Assembly (NCBI GenBank): GCA_964518765.1 | Contig: CAZFJC010000015.1 | Span: 1-64,000 of the forward strand | Source: CAZPNX01 sp964518765 | Lineage (GTDB): Bacteria; Edwardsbacteria; AC1; EtOH8 | Length of the DNA stretch: 64,000 bases | Direction: 5' to 3' | The notes under the pieces: model-generated | Database searches by the model: none | Told to the model about the DNA's origin: nothing | What the model saw: the letters and a program-made list of their open reading frames with translations, nothing else | Shown: piece by piece, positions 16,406 through 24,721 of the stretch | Layout of the letters: each line of letters begins with the position of its first letter | How positions within the stretch are numbered: position 1 is the stretch's first letter | Made by a program: the position numbers and the translations under genes

Positions 16406-17815
16406 CTATCTCCTCCCTCTCTTCCTTACAGTTGAACGTTTGACGTTTGACGTTGAACGTTTGGCGGGGCCTGTTTTTCTGGCCTTTTGGGGTTTCTTGG
16501 CGGCCTTTGCGGTTTTGCCCTTGGCCGTTACCAGGGTCCGGGGATCGGTGATCTCGCCGGTGATGGCACTGGCCGCGGCCGTGGCCGAGGAGCAGAGGTA
16601 GACCTCGGCGTTGGGATTGCCCATCCGGCCCTTGAAGTTCCTATTTGTCGTAGCCAGGGCCTTGTCGCCGTCGGCCAAGGCTCCTTGGTGCACGCCCAAA
16701 CAGGGTCCGCAGCCGGAATTCATAACTACGGCGCCGGCTTTCATTAAGGTCGCCAGGTAGCCCTTTTGCAACGCCTGCTGATAGATCCTGGCAGAAGCCG
16801 GGAAAACCAGCATCCGAACCCCCTTGGCGACCTTCCTGTCCTTGAGTATCTGGGCGGCCACCGCCAAATCGTCCAGCCGGCCGTTGGTGCAGGAGCCGAT
16901 GACTATCTGCTGGATTTTGATCCCCTTGGCGGCGCCGACCGGCTTGACGTTGTCCACGGTATGGGGGAAGGCGATCTGGGGTTCGAGTTTTGAGGCGTCG
17001 ATCTCGATTACTTGTTCGTAAACCGCATCTGGATCCGGCCCAAACAGCTCGGGAATGTTCTTGACTCCGGCCTCCTGTTTCAGGTAGCGCACCGTCTCCG
17101 CATCCGGGGGCACGATGCCGCTGGTGGCGCCGGCCTCGACCGTCATGTTGCAGATCACCAGCCGGCCCGAGGTGGACATCTTACGGATGGTCTCTCCATG
17201 GAACTCGATGACTTTGAAATTGGCGCCCTCGGCCGTCAGCTTGCCGATCAGGTAAAGGATAAGGTCCTTAGGGTAGACCCCATTGGGGAACTGGCCGTCC
17301 ACCACCACCTTGATGGTCCCCGGCACCTCGACGTTGAGCGCCCGGCCCAAGGCCCAGATGGAGGCCATCTCGGTGGCCCCGATGCCCCAGGAGAAGGCGC
17401 CCAGGGCTCCGTGCGAGGTGGTGTGGCTGTCGGTGCCCACGATAACCTGGCCGGGCAGGTCGTAGCCGTTCTCCGGCAGGATCTGGTGGCAGATGCCGCC
17501 CTCGTCGCCGCGGATATCGTGGAACTTGGCGATGCCCTGTTTGGCTACGAAGTCACGAATCTTCTTCTGGTTGGTGGCCGTCTTGGAGCTTTCGGCCGGC
17601 ACCCGGTGGTCGAAGATGATGGCGATCTTCGAGGGGTCCCAGACCCGGGCCTCGATCCCGGTGTCCTTGTAGATCTCCTGGAACTGGTTGATCACCAGAG
17701 CTCCGTTCTCGTGGGACATCGCCAGATCGACCCTGGGCTCGACCACGTCGCCCACCTTGACGGACGGCAGGCCGGCGGCCCTGGCCAGGATCTTCTGGAC
17801 CATTGTCATGCCCAT
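16406..17815 (-). CDS. LeuC-type dehydratase (aconitase-superfamily) large subunit
   Basis: 469 residues. The [4Fe-4S] cysteines are present in VIGSCTNGR (near 308) and SGCGPCLG (near 368-371). Other family motifs include VGTDSHTTSHGALGAFSWG and CSSATAAASAITGEITDPR. It would hydrate/dehydrate 3-isopropylmalate, citraconate/methylmalate, homoaconitate or citrate-like acids; the operon context decides among these. ATG 17815 has AAGGAGG 11 bases upstream and is preferred over the TTG nine bases earlier. Family members usually end near DPR; here a ~43-residue Lys/Ala-rich tail follows, whose last part is encoded by an intergenic-type repeat (16431-16462). Confidence 0.88.
   Translation of the reverse strand: MGMTMVQKILARAAGLPSVKVGDVVEPRVDLAMSHENGALVINQFQEIYKDTGIEARVWDPSKIAIIFDHRVPAESSKTATNQKKIRDFVAKQGIAKFHDIRGDEGGICHQILPENGYDLPGQVIVGTDSHTTSHGALGAFSWGIGATEMASIWALGRALNVEVPGTIKVVVDGQFPNGVYPKDLILYLIGKLTAEGANFKVIEFHGETIRKMSTSGRLVICNMTVEAGATSGIVPPDAETVRYLKQEAGVKNIPELFGPDPDAVYEQVIEIDASKLEPQIAFPHTVDNVKPVGAAKGIKIQQIVIGSCTNGRLDDLAVAAQILKDRKVAKGVRMLVFPASARIYQQALQKGYLATLMKAGAVVMNSGCGPCLGVHQGALADGDKALATTNRNFKGRMGNPNAEVYLCSSATAAASAITGEITDPRTLVTAKGKTAKAAKKPQKARKTGPAKRSTSNVKRSTVRKRGRR
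16431..16462. repeat. TTGAACGTT/TGACGT tandem repeat inside the LeuC-like C-terminus
   Basis: On the plus strand: GTTGAACGTT TGACGTTTGA CGTTGAACGT TT. Four near-identical 6-9 base words are translated on the minus strand as the Arg/Ser/Val-rich tail (RSTSNVKRSTVR) of the LeuC-like protein. Confidence 0.6.
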
Positions 17816-17899
17816 GACGTTCAATCCCTCCTTAATGAAATGGATATTTTTATCATTCGAATTCAGGCATCCGCTGGAACGGTAGTGCGGCGGTTCTTC

Positions 17900-17926
17900 T
17901 TTATGCCTAAGTGCCTCTGTGGCGGC
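17900..17926. repeat. 'Gcctctgtggcgg' intergenic repeat half
   Basis: TTTATGCCTAAGTGCC followed by TCTGTGGCGGC, abutting the stop codon of the fusion gene. It looks like the complementary half of the GAGACACAGAGGC word found at 38130. Confidence 0.4.
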
Positions 17927-20032
17927 TCAGATTGCCAATTTCTCTTTCAACGCCTTCAGGTCCTCCTGGGTGTAGCCTAAAGAGCCCAGGATCTCCTCCT
18001 GGTGCTGGCCCAGCGTCGGCGGCGGGGCGTCCACCGAGCCTGGGGTCTTCTCAAACTTGGCCGACAGGTTGAACAGCCTGAGGTCGCCCAGCTCCGGGTC
18101 CCTGATGGTGACGATGGTCTGGCGGTGCTGCACCTGCGGGGCGTTCAAAGCCTTCTCCAGGGTGTAGATGTCGCCCGAGGGCACTCCCTTGGCGTTGAGC
18201 GCCTCGACCCAGTATTCTGTAGTGTTTGTTTTGAGCTTGGCCTCCAAAAGAGGTGTCAGCTCTTTTCGGTTCTTCTTTCTCGTGTCGCGTTCCTGGAACC
18301 GCGGGTCGGTCAAAAGCTCGGGCACGCCCAGCACGCCTGCCAGGTCCTCCCACTGCTTCTGCTGGTTGGCGGCGATGTTGATGTAGCCGTCTTTGGTTGC
18401 GAAGGTGCCCGAGGGGGCGGCGGTGAAGTTGTCGTTGCCCATGACCACCGGCTGCTGGCCGCCGATCAATAGGTTGGCCGCCACCCAGCCCATCAGCGGC
18501 ATGATAGAATCAAGCAGGGCGATGTCAATGAACTGGCCCTCGCCCGACTTCTCGCGGTAGTACAGGGCCGCCATTATGGCGAAGGCGGCATTGAGCCCGC
18601 CTACGGTGTCGCATACCGGGAATCCAGCCCGCAGCGGGTGCAGACGCTCGTCGCCGTTGACATCCATCTCGCCGGAAAGCCCCTGGATGATCTGGTCGTA
18701 GGCCGGCTTGAAGGCGTCGGGCCCGGTCTGGCCGAAGCCGGAGATGGCGCAGTAGATGATCCTGGGGTTGATCTTCTTCATCTCGCCGTAGGAGAAGCCC
18801 AACCGGTCCATGACCCCCGGCCGAAAGTTCTCGACCACCACGTCGGCGGTCTTCAACAGCTTGCGGAAGATCTCCTTCGCTTCCTCGGCTTTCAGATTGA
18901 GGGTGATGGACTTCTTGTTGGCATTCTGGGCCAGGAACGAAGTTCCCATCAGCTTCTGGTTGAGGGCCGGGACCGCCCCCAGCTTGCGGGCCAGGTCGCC
19001 GCCCTCCGGGTTCTCGATCTTGATGACCTCGGCGCCTAAAAGCGCCAGGTGCATGGTGGAGAAGGGGCCGGACAGGACGTTGGTCAGGTCCAGCACCCGT
19101 ATTCCCTGCAGCATCTTCTTTGGCCTCGGCTTGATTAACGATCCTGATTTCAAAATGTACCCCGTAAGCTCCCGTCCCAGAAACGCCTGAACCTGGCCGG
19201 CGATCTCTAGCAGCTTGAAGAGGTCAATGTCGGTCCGCTTTCCTTGGCGCTGCAGCACGTGGACGAAGTCCTCGGTGGCCACGTTGCCGGCCGCCACCTT
19301 GGTGAAAGGGCAGCCGCCCAGCCCGCCGAAGGCGGTCTCTATGTACTTGACCCCGGCCTGCATAGCGGCGAAGATGTTGGCCATGCCCAGGCCGTAGGTG
19401 TTGTGGAAGTGGCAGGCCAGCTCCACTTTCGGGTCCAGTTTCTTGACTTCCCCGAAAAGCCGCAGCACCTGCGCCGGCTCGGCGTGGCCCGCGGTGTCGG
19501 CCAGGCTGATGTTGCGGATGCCGGCGTCCAGATACTTCTTCACCATGGCCAGCACCTTGTCCTCCGGTATGGCCCCATCGAAGCCGCAGCCAAAGGCAGA
19601 CTGCACCGAGGCCTGGACCATCTTGCCGGCATCGAGAGCCTTTTTTGCCATCGACAGAATCTGCCCCATGGCCTTCTCCGGGCTCATGCCGGTGTTCTTT
19701 TGGCTGTGGGTCTCCGAGGCCGAGACGCCCATGCAGAACATCTCCACCCCGCAGGCCAGGCCGCGCTCAAAACCTTTTTCGTTGAGCACCAGGCCGGAGA
19801 GGACGGTCTGGGGATTCCTCTTGCCGTGTTTTACATAGTGGTCGAAAAGATCGTCGGTGTCGGCCATCTGCGGCACCTTCTCCCGGTGGACGAAGGAGCC
19901 AATTTGGATGATGTCAACGCCGCTCTCCATCAGGGCGTCGATCCATTTGATCTTCTGTTCGGTGGGGACGGTCTGGCGCTCGATCTGAAAACCGTCGCGC
20001 AGGCCTACCTCATGGATGATGATGTCGGACAT
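17927..20032 (-). CDS. Fusion of HMG-CoA-lyase-type DRE-TIM lyase and CaiB/BaiF family III CoA-transferase
   Basis: 701 residues with two complete enzymes. Residues 1-~300 are a DRE-TIM lyase. VGLRDGFQIERQTVPTEQK holds the metal-binding RD, ACHFHNTYGLGMAN the His pair, and GGLGGCPFTKVAAGN (near 239) the catalytic-Cys loop of HMG-CoA lyases. Residues ~307-701 are a family III CoA-transferase: LQGIRVLDLTNVLSGPF, ENFRPGVMDRLGFSYGE, and KPAYDQIIQGLSG, with the catalytic Asp near 445. Together they could load CoA onto a 3-hydroxy-3-methyl acid (3-hydroxy-3-methylglutarate or citramalate) and cleave it, or run in reverse to make the free acid. No ribosome-binding site is seen. The neighbours are LeuCD-type and IDH-type genes. 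Confidence 0.88.
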   Translation of the reverse strand: MSDIIIHEVGLRDGFQIERQTVPTEQKIKWIDALMESGVDIIQIGSFVHREKVPQMADTDDLFDHYVKHGKRNPQTVLSGLVLNEKGFERGLACGVEMFCMGVSASETHSQKNTGMSPEKAMGQILSMAKKALDAGKMVQASVQSAFGCGFDGAIPEDKVLAMVKKYLDAGIRNISLADTAGHAEPAQVLRLFGEVKKLDPKVELACHFHNTYGLGMANIFAAMQAGVKYIETAFGGLGGCPFTKVAAGNVATEDFVHVLQRQGKRTDIDLFKLLEIAGQVQAFLGRELTGYILKSGSLIKPRPKKMLQGIRVLDLTNVLSGPFSTMHLALLGAEVIKIENPEGGDLARKLGAVPALNQKLMGTSFLAQNANKKSITLNLKAEEAKEIFRKLLKTADVVVENFRPGVMDRLGFSYGEMKKINPRIIYCAISGFGQTGPDAFKPAYDQIIQGLSGEMDVNGDERLHPLRAGFPVCDTVGGLNAAFAIMAALYYREKSGEGQFIDIALLDSIMPLMGWVAANLLIGGQQPVVMGNDNFTAAPSGTFATKDGYINIAANQQKQWEDLAGVLGVPELLTDPRFQERDTRKKNRKELTPLLEAKLKTNTTEYWVEALNAKGVPSGDIYTLEKALNAPQVQHRQTIVTIRDPELGDLRLFNLSAKFEKTPGSVDAPPPTLGQHQEEILGSLGYTQEDLKALKEKLAI

Positions 20033-20111
20033 AACGTCGTTCGGTGTTGATGGTTTGCCGGGGCGCGCCGCGACGCGCCTCGGCGGTCATTGTAGCAGGG
20101 CCGAAGGCCGA

Positions 20112-21230
20112 TTACAGCTTCCGGGCTACCGCTTCGCCCATCTCCAGGGTCTTGGCCTCGCCGCCCATGTCGTAGGTCCGCACCTTGCCTTCGGCGATAA
20201 CCTCGGCTACCGCCTTCTCCATCCTGACGGCCATCTCCTTTTCGCCCAGCCAATCCAGCATCATCTTGGCGGCCAGGATGGTGGCCAGGGGGTTGGCCTT
20301 GTACATGCCGGCGTATTTGGGGGCCGAGCCGTGGGTGGGCTCGAACACCGCCAGCTTGTCGCCGATGTTGCCGGAGCAGCCGAAGCCCAGCCCGCCCACC
20401 ATCTGGGCGCAGAGGTCGGAGACGATGTCGCCGAACATGTTGGTGGCCACCAGCACCGAGTAGTTCTTTGGGTTCTTCAGGAGCCACATGCAGATGGCGT
20501 CGATGTTGGCGTCGTCCATCTGGATGCCGGGATAGTCCTTGGCCACCTCCTTGCCGATGTCCAGGAAAAGGCCCTCGGTGGCCCGGACCACGTTGGCCTT
20601 GTGGATGACGGTGACCTTGGGGTAGTTGAACTTCTTGGCGTGTTCGAAGGCCGCCCGGATGATGCGCTCCGAGCCCTTGCGGGTGTTGATCTTGCAGGTG
20701 ATGGCGTACTGGTCCAGGGCCACGTCCTTGAAGGCGGCGAAGCCCTTGGCGTTCTTCAGCAGGCAGTCGCGCACCTCCTGGGGCACCGGGTTGAACTCCA
20801 CGCCCGAGTAGAGGTCCTCGGTGTTCTCCCGGAACACCACCAGGTCGATCCCCTCCTTGTAGTTGATGGGGTTGCCCGGGTAGGCCTTGCAGGGGCGGAG
20901 GCAGATGTAGAGGTCGAACAGCTGGCGCATGCGGACGATGGGGGAGCGGTAGACCAGGCCCTTGCCCTGCAGCGCCGGGTCCAGCTCCTTCTCGGCGGCC
21001 TTGGCTGGCTTGGAGGTGATGGCCCCGAACATGGCGGCGTTGACGTTCTTCAGCAGGTCGATGGTGCGCTGGGGGAAGGCCTCGCCCTCCTTGCACCAGA
21101 ACTCCCAGCCGATGTCGCCGTGGATGTACTCGGCGTCGAACTTGAGGGCGTCCAGCACGATCTTGGCGGCCTCCATCACTTCCTTGCCGATGCCGTCGCC
21201 GGGCAGCCAGGCGATCTTGTACTTGGCCAT
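20112..21230 (-). CDS. Isocitrate/isopropylmalate-family decarboxylating dehydrogenase
   Basis: 372 residues. Family motifs: WLPGDGIGKEV at the start, VVFRENTEDLYSGVEF in the middle, and NMFGDIVSDLCAQMVGGLGF (metal-binding Asp pair). The substrate segment reads YRSPIVRMRQLFDLYICLRP, which is neither the SxNxxLR of typical isocitrate enzymes nor standard LeuB, so the substrate is open. The cofactor loop HGSAPKYAGMYKANP keeps the Lys-Tyr pair of NADP-type isocitrate dehydrogenases, but the later Arg seems absent. A good ribosome-binding site (AAGGAG) precedes ATG 21230. It is the first enzyme gene after the ArsR regulator, 51 bases downstream of it. Confidence 0.88.
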   Translation of the reverse strand: MAKYKIAWLPGDGIGKEVMEAAKIVLDALKFDAEYIHGDIGWEFWCKEGEAFPQRTIDLLKNVNAAMFGAITSKPAKAAEKELDPALQGKGLVYRSPIVRMRQLFDLYICLRPCKAYPGNPINYKEGIDLVVFRENTEDLYSGVEFNPVPQEVRDCLLKNAKGFAAFKDVALDQYAITCKINTRKGSERIIRAAFEHAKKFNYPKVTVIHKANVVRATEGLFLDIGKEVAKDYPGIQMDDANIDAICMWLLKNPKNYSVLVATNMFGDIVSDLCAQMVGGLGFGCSGNIGDKLAVFEPTHGSAPKYAGMYKANPLATILAAKMMLDWLGEKEMAVRMEKAVAEVIAEGKVRTYDMGGEAKTLEMGEAVARKL

Positions 21231-21281
21231 GGATGACTCCTTTGCTTTAAACGTTTATTTTACTTAATAGAGTCGTTCAAG

Positions 21282-21653
21282 TCAAGCCGGACGGCGGGCT
21301 TTCCGAGAGGCCGCCTTTCCGGAGATAGCCCGGCCGACATGCCCCATCTTGCGATGGTCGCTGCTTACCTGGCTGTCCTGGTTGGCCCAGCCGACCAAGT
21401 GGCGCAGGATGACCGGAACGTACTGGCTCTGAGGCTGACGGGTCAGCCGGTAGGTCACCCAGAGGGCTGACCGCCGGTCCTCCACCAGCCCGGCCTCGCG
21501 CAGCTGCCTGAGGTGGCGGGAGACGGCCGGCTGGGAGATGCCCAGCACTGCGGTCAGCTGGCCGACGCTCAGGGGCTTGTCCTGCAGCATCTTGAGGATA
21601 CGGATACGATTCTGATCTCCCAGCGCCTTGAAGACCCTGACAAGGTTTTTCAT
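21282..21653 (-). CDS. ArsR-family transcriptional regulator
   Basis: 123 residues. Winged-helix signature: FKALGDQNRIRILKMLQ, LSVGQLTAVLGISQPAVSRH (recognition helix) and LRQLREAGLVEDRRSALWVTY (wing). The ArsR metal-binding CxC in the recognition helix is absent, so it probably senses something other than arsenite-type metals. A basic C-terminal extension (~40 residues) follows the usual fold. As the first gene of the minus-strand operon that continues with the dehydrogenase, fusion enzyme and LeuCD-type genes, it is the likely autoregulator. The -10 box lies 8 bases before the ATG with no ribosome-binding site, so the message may be leaderless. Confidence 0.88.
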   Translation of the reverse strand: MKNLVRVFKALGDQNRIRILKMLQDKPLSVGQLTAVLGISQPAVSRHLRQLREAGLVEDRRSALWVTYRLTRQPQSQYVPVILRHLVGWANQDSQVSSDHRKMGHVGRAISGKAASRKARRPA

Positions 21654-21661
21654 GACCAGTT

Positions 21662-21691
21662 ATTATAATGATATTGTTATATTGTTATCAG
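21662..21691 (-). promoter_or_regulatory. Promoter and possible operator of the ArsR operon
   Basis: Minus strand: CTGATA (21691-21686), 18-base spacer, TATAAT (21667-21662), then 8 bases to the ATG. The spacer contains the direct repeat ATTGTTAT ATTGTTAT (plus-strand reading), a plausible binding site. Confidence 0.45.
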
Positions 21692-21858
21692 ATAGGTAAT
21701 GGTAACACGGCGTCGGAGGCGCTGTCAAGCAAAAACGACCCTTGCCTGGGGATATGTCCCTTGCGCCCGGACAGCATTTGTGTTATGATAAAGTCTAACC
21801 CGGTGGCCGCCTGCCGTCGGCGGGACGGACGCCGGGCCAAGTGGGGGGACGCCCAGAT

Positions 21859-23256
21859 ATGGACGTGAAAATAGAACAGGCAAGGCAGAGGTATCTCAAG
21901 TCCAGCCCCGGGGAAAGGTTCCAGGCCGGCCTGGAGCTGGCCGACATCCTCATCCAGGCGGGGCGCTACCAGGAGGCCGAGGAGCTGCTGGAAGGGATCT
22001 CAACTTTGTCGGAGAGCGCCGTGGACAGAGCGGGGGTAATGCGGCGGCGCGGCGAATCGCTTTTCCGCCAGAGCCTCTTCGATCAGGCCTACTCGGTGCT
22101 GGGCGAAGCTTTGGCGCTTCTGGCGGAGTCGCCGGGTGAGATGGAGCTGTTCTTCATTTATCGCGGTCTTTGTTGGGTGTTCATACGGCAGGGGTACATG
22201 GAACGGGCCCGAAGCTTCTGCGATGGGGCTAAAAGCGTGCTGGAGCTCCAGCCGGATCAGGGCGACCGCCGGGTGCGGGACGCCTGGGCCACCCTTTACC
22301 ACTCCATGGCCCTGGTCGAGGGTGGCGAAGGCCGCAAGGACGAGGCGCTTTCGTACTACCGCAAGGAGCTGGAGATCCTAGAAAAGGGCGGCGAGCGCGC
22401 CAAGATGGTGCCTCTCTATATCAATATGGGCAATATTTACTACGGCCAGGGCCGTCTGGCCAAGGCGCTGGAGATGCAGTTGGAGGCCCTGTCCATCCTG
22501 GAGGAGGACGGCGACGATTTGCTGCGGACTATCATCTACAACAACCTGGGAGGGCTATACCTGGCGGTGGGCGACGTCATAAAATCCAAGGACTACTACC
22601 GACAGCAATTGGAGCTGAACCGAGAGGTGAAGTACGCCATCAGCGATATTTTCGCCCTGGCCGGTCTGGGTAGGTCCTATAGCATGCTGGGAGACAGGGA
22701 TCTGGCCGAGGAGCACTACCAGCGGGCCTTGGATCTGGCCCGAAGGCTGCAGACCAAAGGCAAGGAGGCCAGCATTCTGGCCGAGCTAGTGGAACTGCGT
22801 TTGGACAAAGGCGACATCGACGGCGCCCAGCGGGATCTGGACCAGGCGGCCGCGATCATATCTGAGGTCGAGGAGAGGGAGCCCACTCGATACGCCATCC
22901 TGCGCGCCCGAATCTGGGCCGCCAGGGCATCGAAGCTTCATTCCATCGAAGGAAGGGCGCTTCTACAGAAGACCGCGTCTTTGCTCGAGGAGGCGCTCGG
23001 CAGGGAGCCGGTGCAGGCCAGCGAGGAGGTGATCTCGGGCAAGGAGATGGAGATCAGCGGCTGGCAATTGATGGCGTCGGTTAGGAAGGCTCTGGGCGAG
23101 CAAAAAGGCGCCGCGGAGGCGATCGCCAGGGCAGCGAAGGGCGTATCGGATTTCACCGAGGGTTTCAGCCAAGACCAGCTGGAGCTTTTCTGGAGAAGGA
23201 GGGACATGTCTTCTGTGCGGTCCCTGTGGAACGAGCTCGGCGGGGCCGTAAACTAG
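21859..23256 (+). CDS. Tetratricopeptide-repeat protein, paralogue 1
   Basis: 465 residues from ATG 21859, with a G-rich Shine-Dalgarno (GGGGGA) upstream. About nine TPR-like units; clear ones include INMGNIYYGQGRLAKALEMQ, YNNLGGLYLAVGDVIKSKDY and LAGLGRSYSMLGDRDLAEEH. There is no signal peptide or enzyme domain. It is nearly co-linear with the next gene (MELFFIYRGLCWVFIRQGYMERARSFCDGA matches its counterpart), so they arose by tandem duplication. They probably bind a shared partner in the cytoplasm. The intergenic gap is 19 bases. Confidence 0.8.
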   Translation: MDVKIEQARQRYLKSSPGERFQAGLELADILIQAGRYQEAEELLEGISTLSESAVDRAGVMRRRGESLFRQSLFDQAYSVLGEALALLAESPGEMELFFIYRGLCWVFIRQGYMERARSFCDGAKSVLELQPDQGDRRVRDAWATLYHSMALVEGGEGRKDEALSYYRKELEILEKGGERAKMVPLYINMGNIYYGQGRLAKALEMQLEALSILEEDGDDLLRTIIYNNLGGLYLAVGDVIKSKDYYRQQLELNREVKYAISDIFALAGLGRSYSMLGDRDLAEEHYQRALDLARRLQTKGKEASILAELVELRLDKGDIDGAQRDLDQAAAIISEVEEREPTRYAILRARIWAARASKLHSIEGRALLQKTASLLEEALGREPVQASEEVISGKEMEISGWQLMASVRKALGEQKGAAEAIARAAKGVSDFTEGFSQDQLELFWRRRDMSSVRSLWNELGGAVN

Positions 23257-23275
23257 AACCGAAAGCTAGAAAAAC

Positions 23276-24721
23276 ATGTCGACCGACAGAGGCTCAGGGT
23301 TGGGCCGGCTCAAGGACGACCCCAAAGCGGCCGCCATCATCGAGGAGTTCGAGCGGGCGACCTCCGGCGACGGAAAGCTGGAAGCCTGTTTCCGGCTGGC
23401 CGAGCATCTGATCCTGGCCGGGAGGAACGATCAGGCCAGGCAGGCTCTGGAGATCGGCCGTGAGTTCGCCAGCAGCGGGGTCCAAGAAGCTGGGTTCCTG
23501 AGACGGCAGGCCGAGCTCCTGTTTCGGGAGAGCCGTTTCGAGGAGGCGGCCCAGGTTCTGGAACAGGCCATCATAGGGCTGGGGGGGCGGCCCGAGCCCA
23601 TGGAGCTTTTCCGTGTCTACCGGCTGCAGTCCATGGTCTATTTCCGCCAGGGATATCTGGAGCGGGCCCGGAGCTTCGCTGACGGGGCCCAGGCCGTCCT
23701 GACCTCCGTCCCGGAAAATAGCGAAGAAGCGAGGCGGGAGAAGGAGCTGGCCTGGGCCGAGCTCTACCATCTGGTGGCTCTTCTGGATGGGGCGGTTGGA
23801 GACCACGACAGCGCGGTGCGCCACTATGACCGGGAGATAGAAATCCTGGAGAACCTGGGTCGGGACGACCGCCTGGGCACAGTGTACAACAATATCAGCG
23901 GGCTCTTAAAGACCAGGGACAGCCTGGCCAGGGCGCTGGAATACCAGCTGCGGTCCTACCGGCTAGCGGAGCAGTCGGGCGACACCCTCTCTCTGGCCAT
24001 ATCCTGCAACAACCTGGGCGAGATCTACCTCAACCTGGGCGACCTCGAACTTTCACGGGAGTACTACTTGAGATATCTCGAGATCAACCGCAGGATCTCG
24101 AACCGGATGGGCGACGCCTTCGGGCAAGCCGGGCTGGCCAGGGTGGCCGCGGCCACGGGCGACCTGCCTCGGGCTGAACAGCTTTTCCGATCGGCTGTCG
24201 AGGTGGCCCGGGAGGTGAAAAGCTTAGGCCGAGAGGCCAGCTTGCTGTCCGAGCTGGCCGATTTGCTGGGCCGCCTGGGAAGGCACCAGGAAGCCACCCA
24301 GGCCTTGGACCGAGCCATCGCCCTGTGTCTGGAGACCCAGTCGTTCAACAGCCAGCGGCACCAGATAGTAGGAGCCGGGATAAAGCTGGCCCAGGCCAGG
24401 GAGGCAACCGGTATCGAAAGGCAGAAACTGCTGGACCAGGCCCGGGACCTGGTGGAGGGGGCCCTGGCCTCGCCCTTGACAGTCGAGGACGAGGAGCCAT
24501 ACTCGGTCAGCGACCTGGAGAGAGAGGCTAAGAAGCTTTCGGCCGAGATATGGATAGCTGCCGGAGACAGGGCCCGGGCGGCCGAGGAGGCGGATAGGGC
24601 CTGGGCTATAGTTGAGAAAACACTGGAGTTGTTGCCAGAGAAATACAGGTCCGATTACCTGGCCAAACCAGAGATCCACGAGGTGGAGATGCTTAGGAAG
24701 CTGCTGGAGGAAGAGAAGTGA
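23276..24721 (+). CDS. Tetratricopeptide-repeat protein, paralogue 2
   Basis: 481 residues, the same architecture as the preceding gene. Diagnostic units are MELFRVYRLQSMVYFRQGY, YNNISGLLKTRDSLARALEY and CNNLGEIYLNLGDLELSREY. The C-terminal helix-rich end (EKYRSDYLAKPEIHEVEML) resembles the TPR arms of some signalling ATPases, but no kinase or NTPase domain is attached. The stop codon overlaps the GTG of the amidotransferase (GTGA), so both are translated from one mRNA. No ribosome-binding site is visible before ATG 23276. Confidence 0.78.
   Translation: MSTDRGSGLGRLKDDPKAAAIIEEFERATSGDGKLEACFRLAEHLILAGRNDQARQALEIGREFASSGVQEAGFLRRQAELLFRESRFEEAAQVLEQAIIGLGGRPEPMELFRVYRLQSMVYFRQGYLERARSFADGAQAVLTSVPENSEEARREKELAWAELYHLVALLDGAVGDHDSAVRHYDREIEILENLGRDDRLGTVYNNISGLLKTRDSLARALEYQLRSYRLAEQSGDTLSLAISCNNLGEIYLNLGDLELSREYYLRYLEINRRISNRMGDAFGQAGLARVAAATGDLPRAEQLFRSAVEVAREVKSLGREASLLSELADLLGRLGRHQEATQALDRAIALCLETQSFNSQRHQIVGAGIKLAQAREATGIERQKLLDQARDLVEGALASPLTVEDEEPYSVSDLEREAKKLSAEIWIAAGDRARAAEEADRAWAIVEKTLELLPEKYRSDYLAKPEIHEVEMLRKLLEEEK

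Noticed and set aside
17012..20050. Long plus-strand ORFs opposite the LeuC and fusion genes
   Set aside because: Antisense frames of GC-rich coding DNA with Val/Gly/His/Asp-biased composition and no domains.
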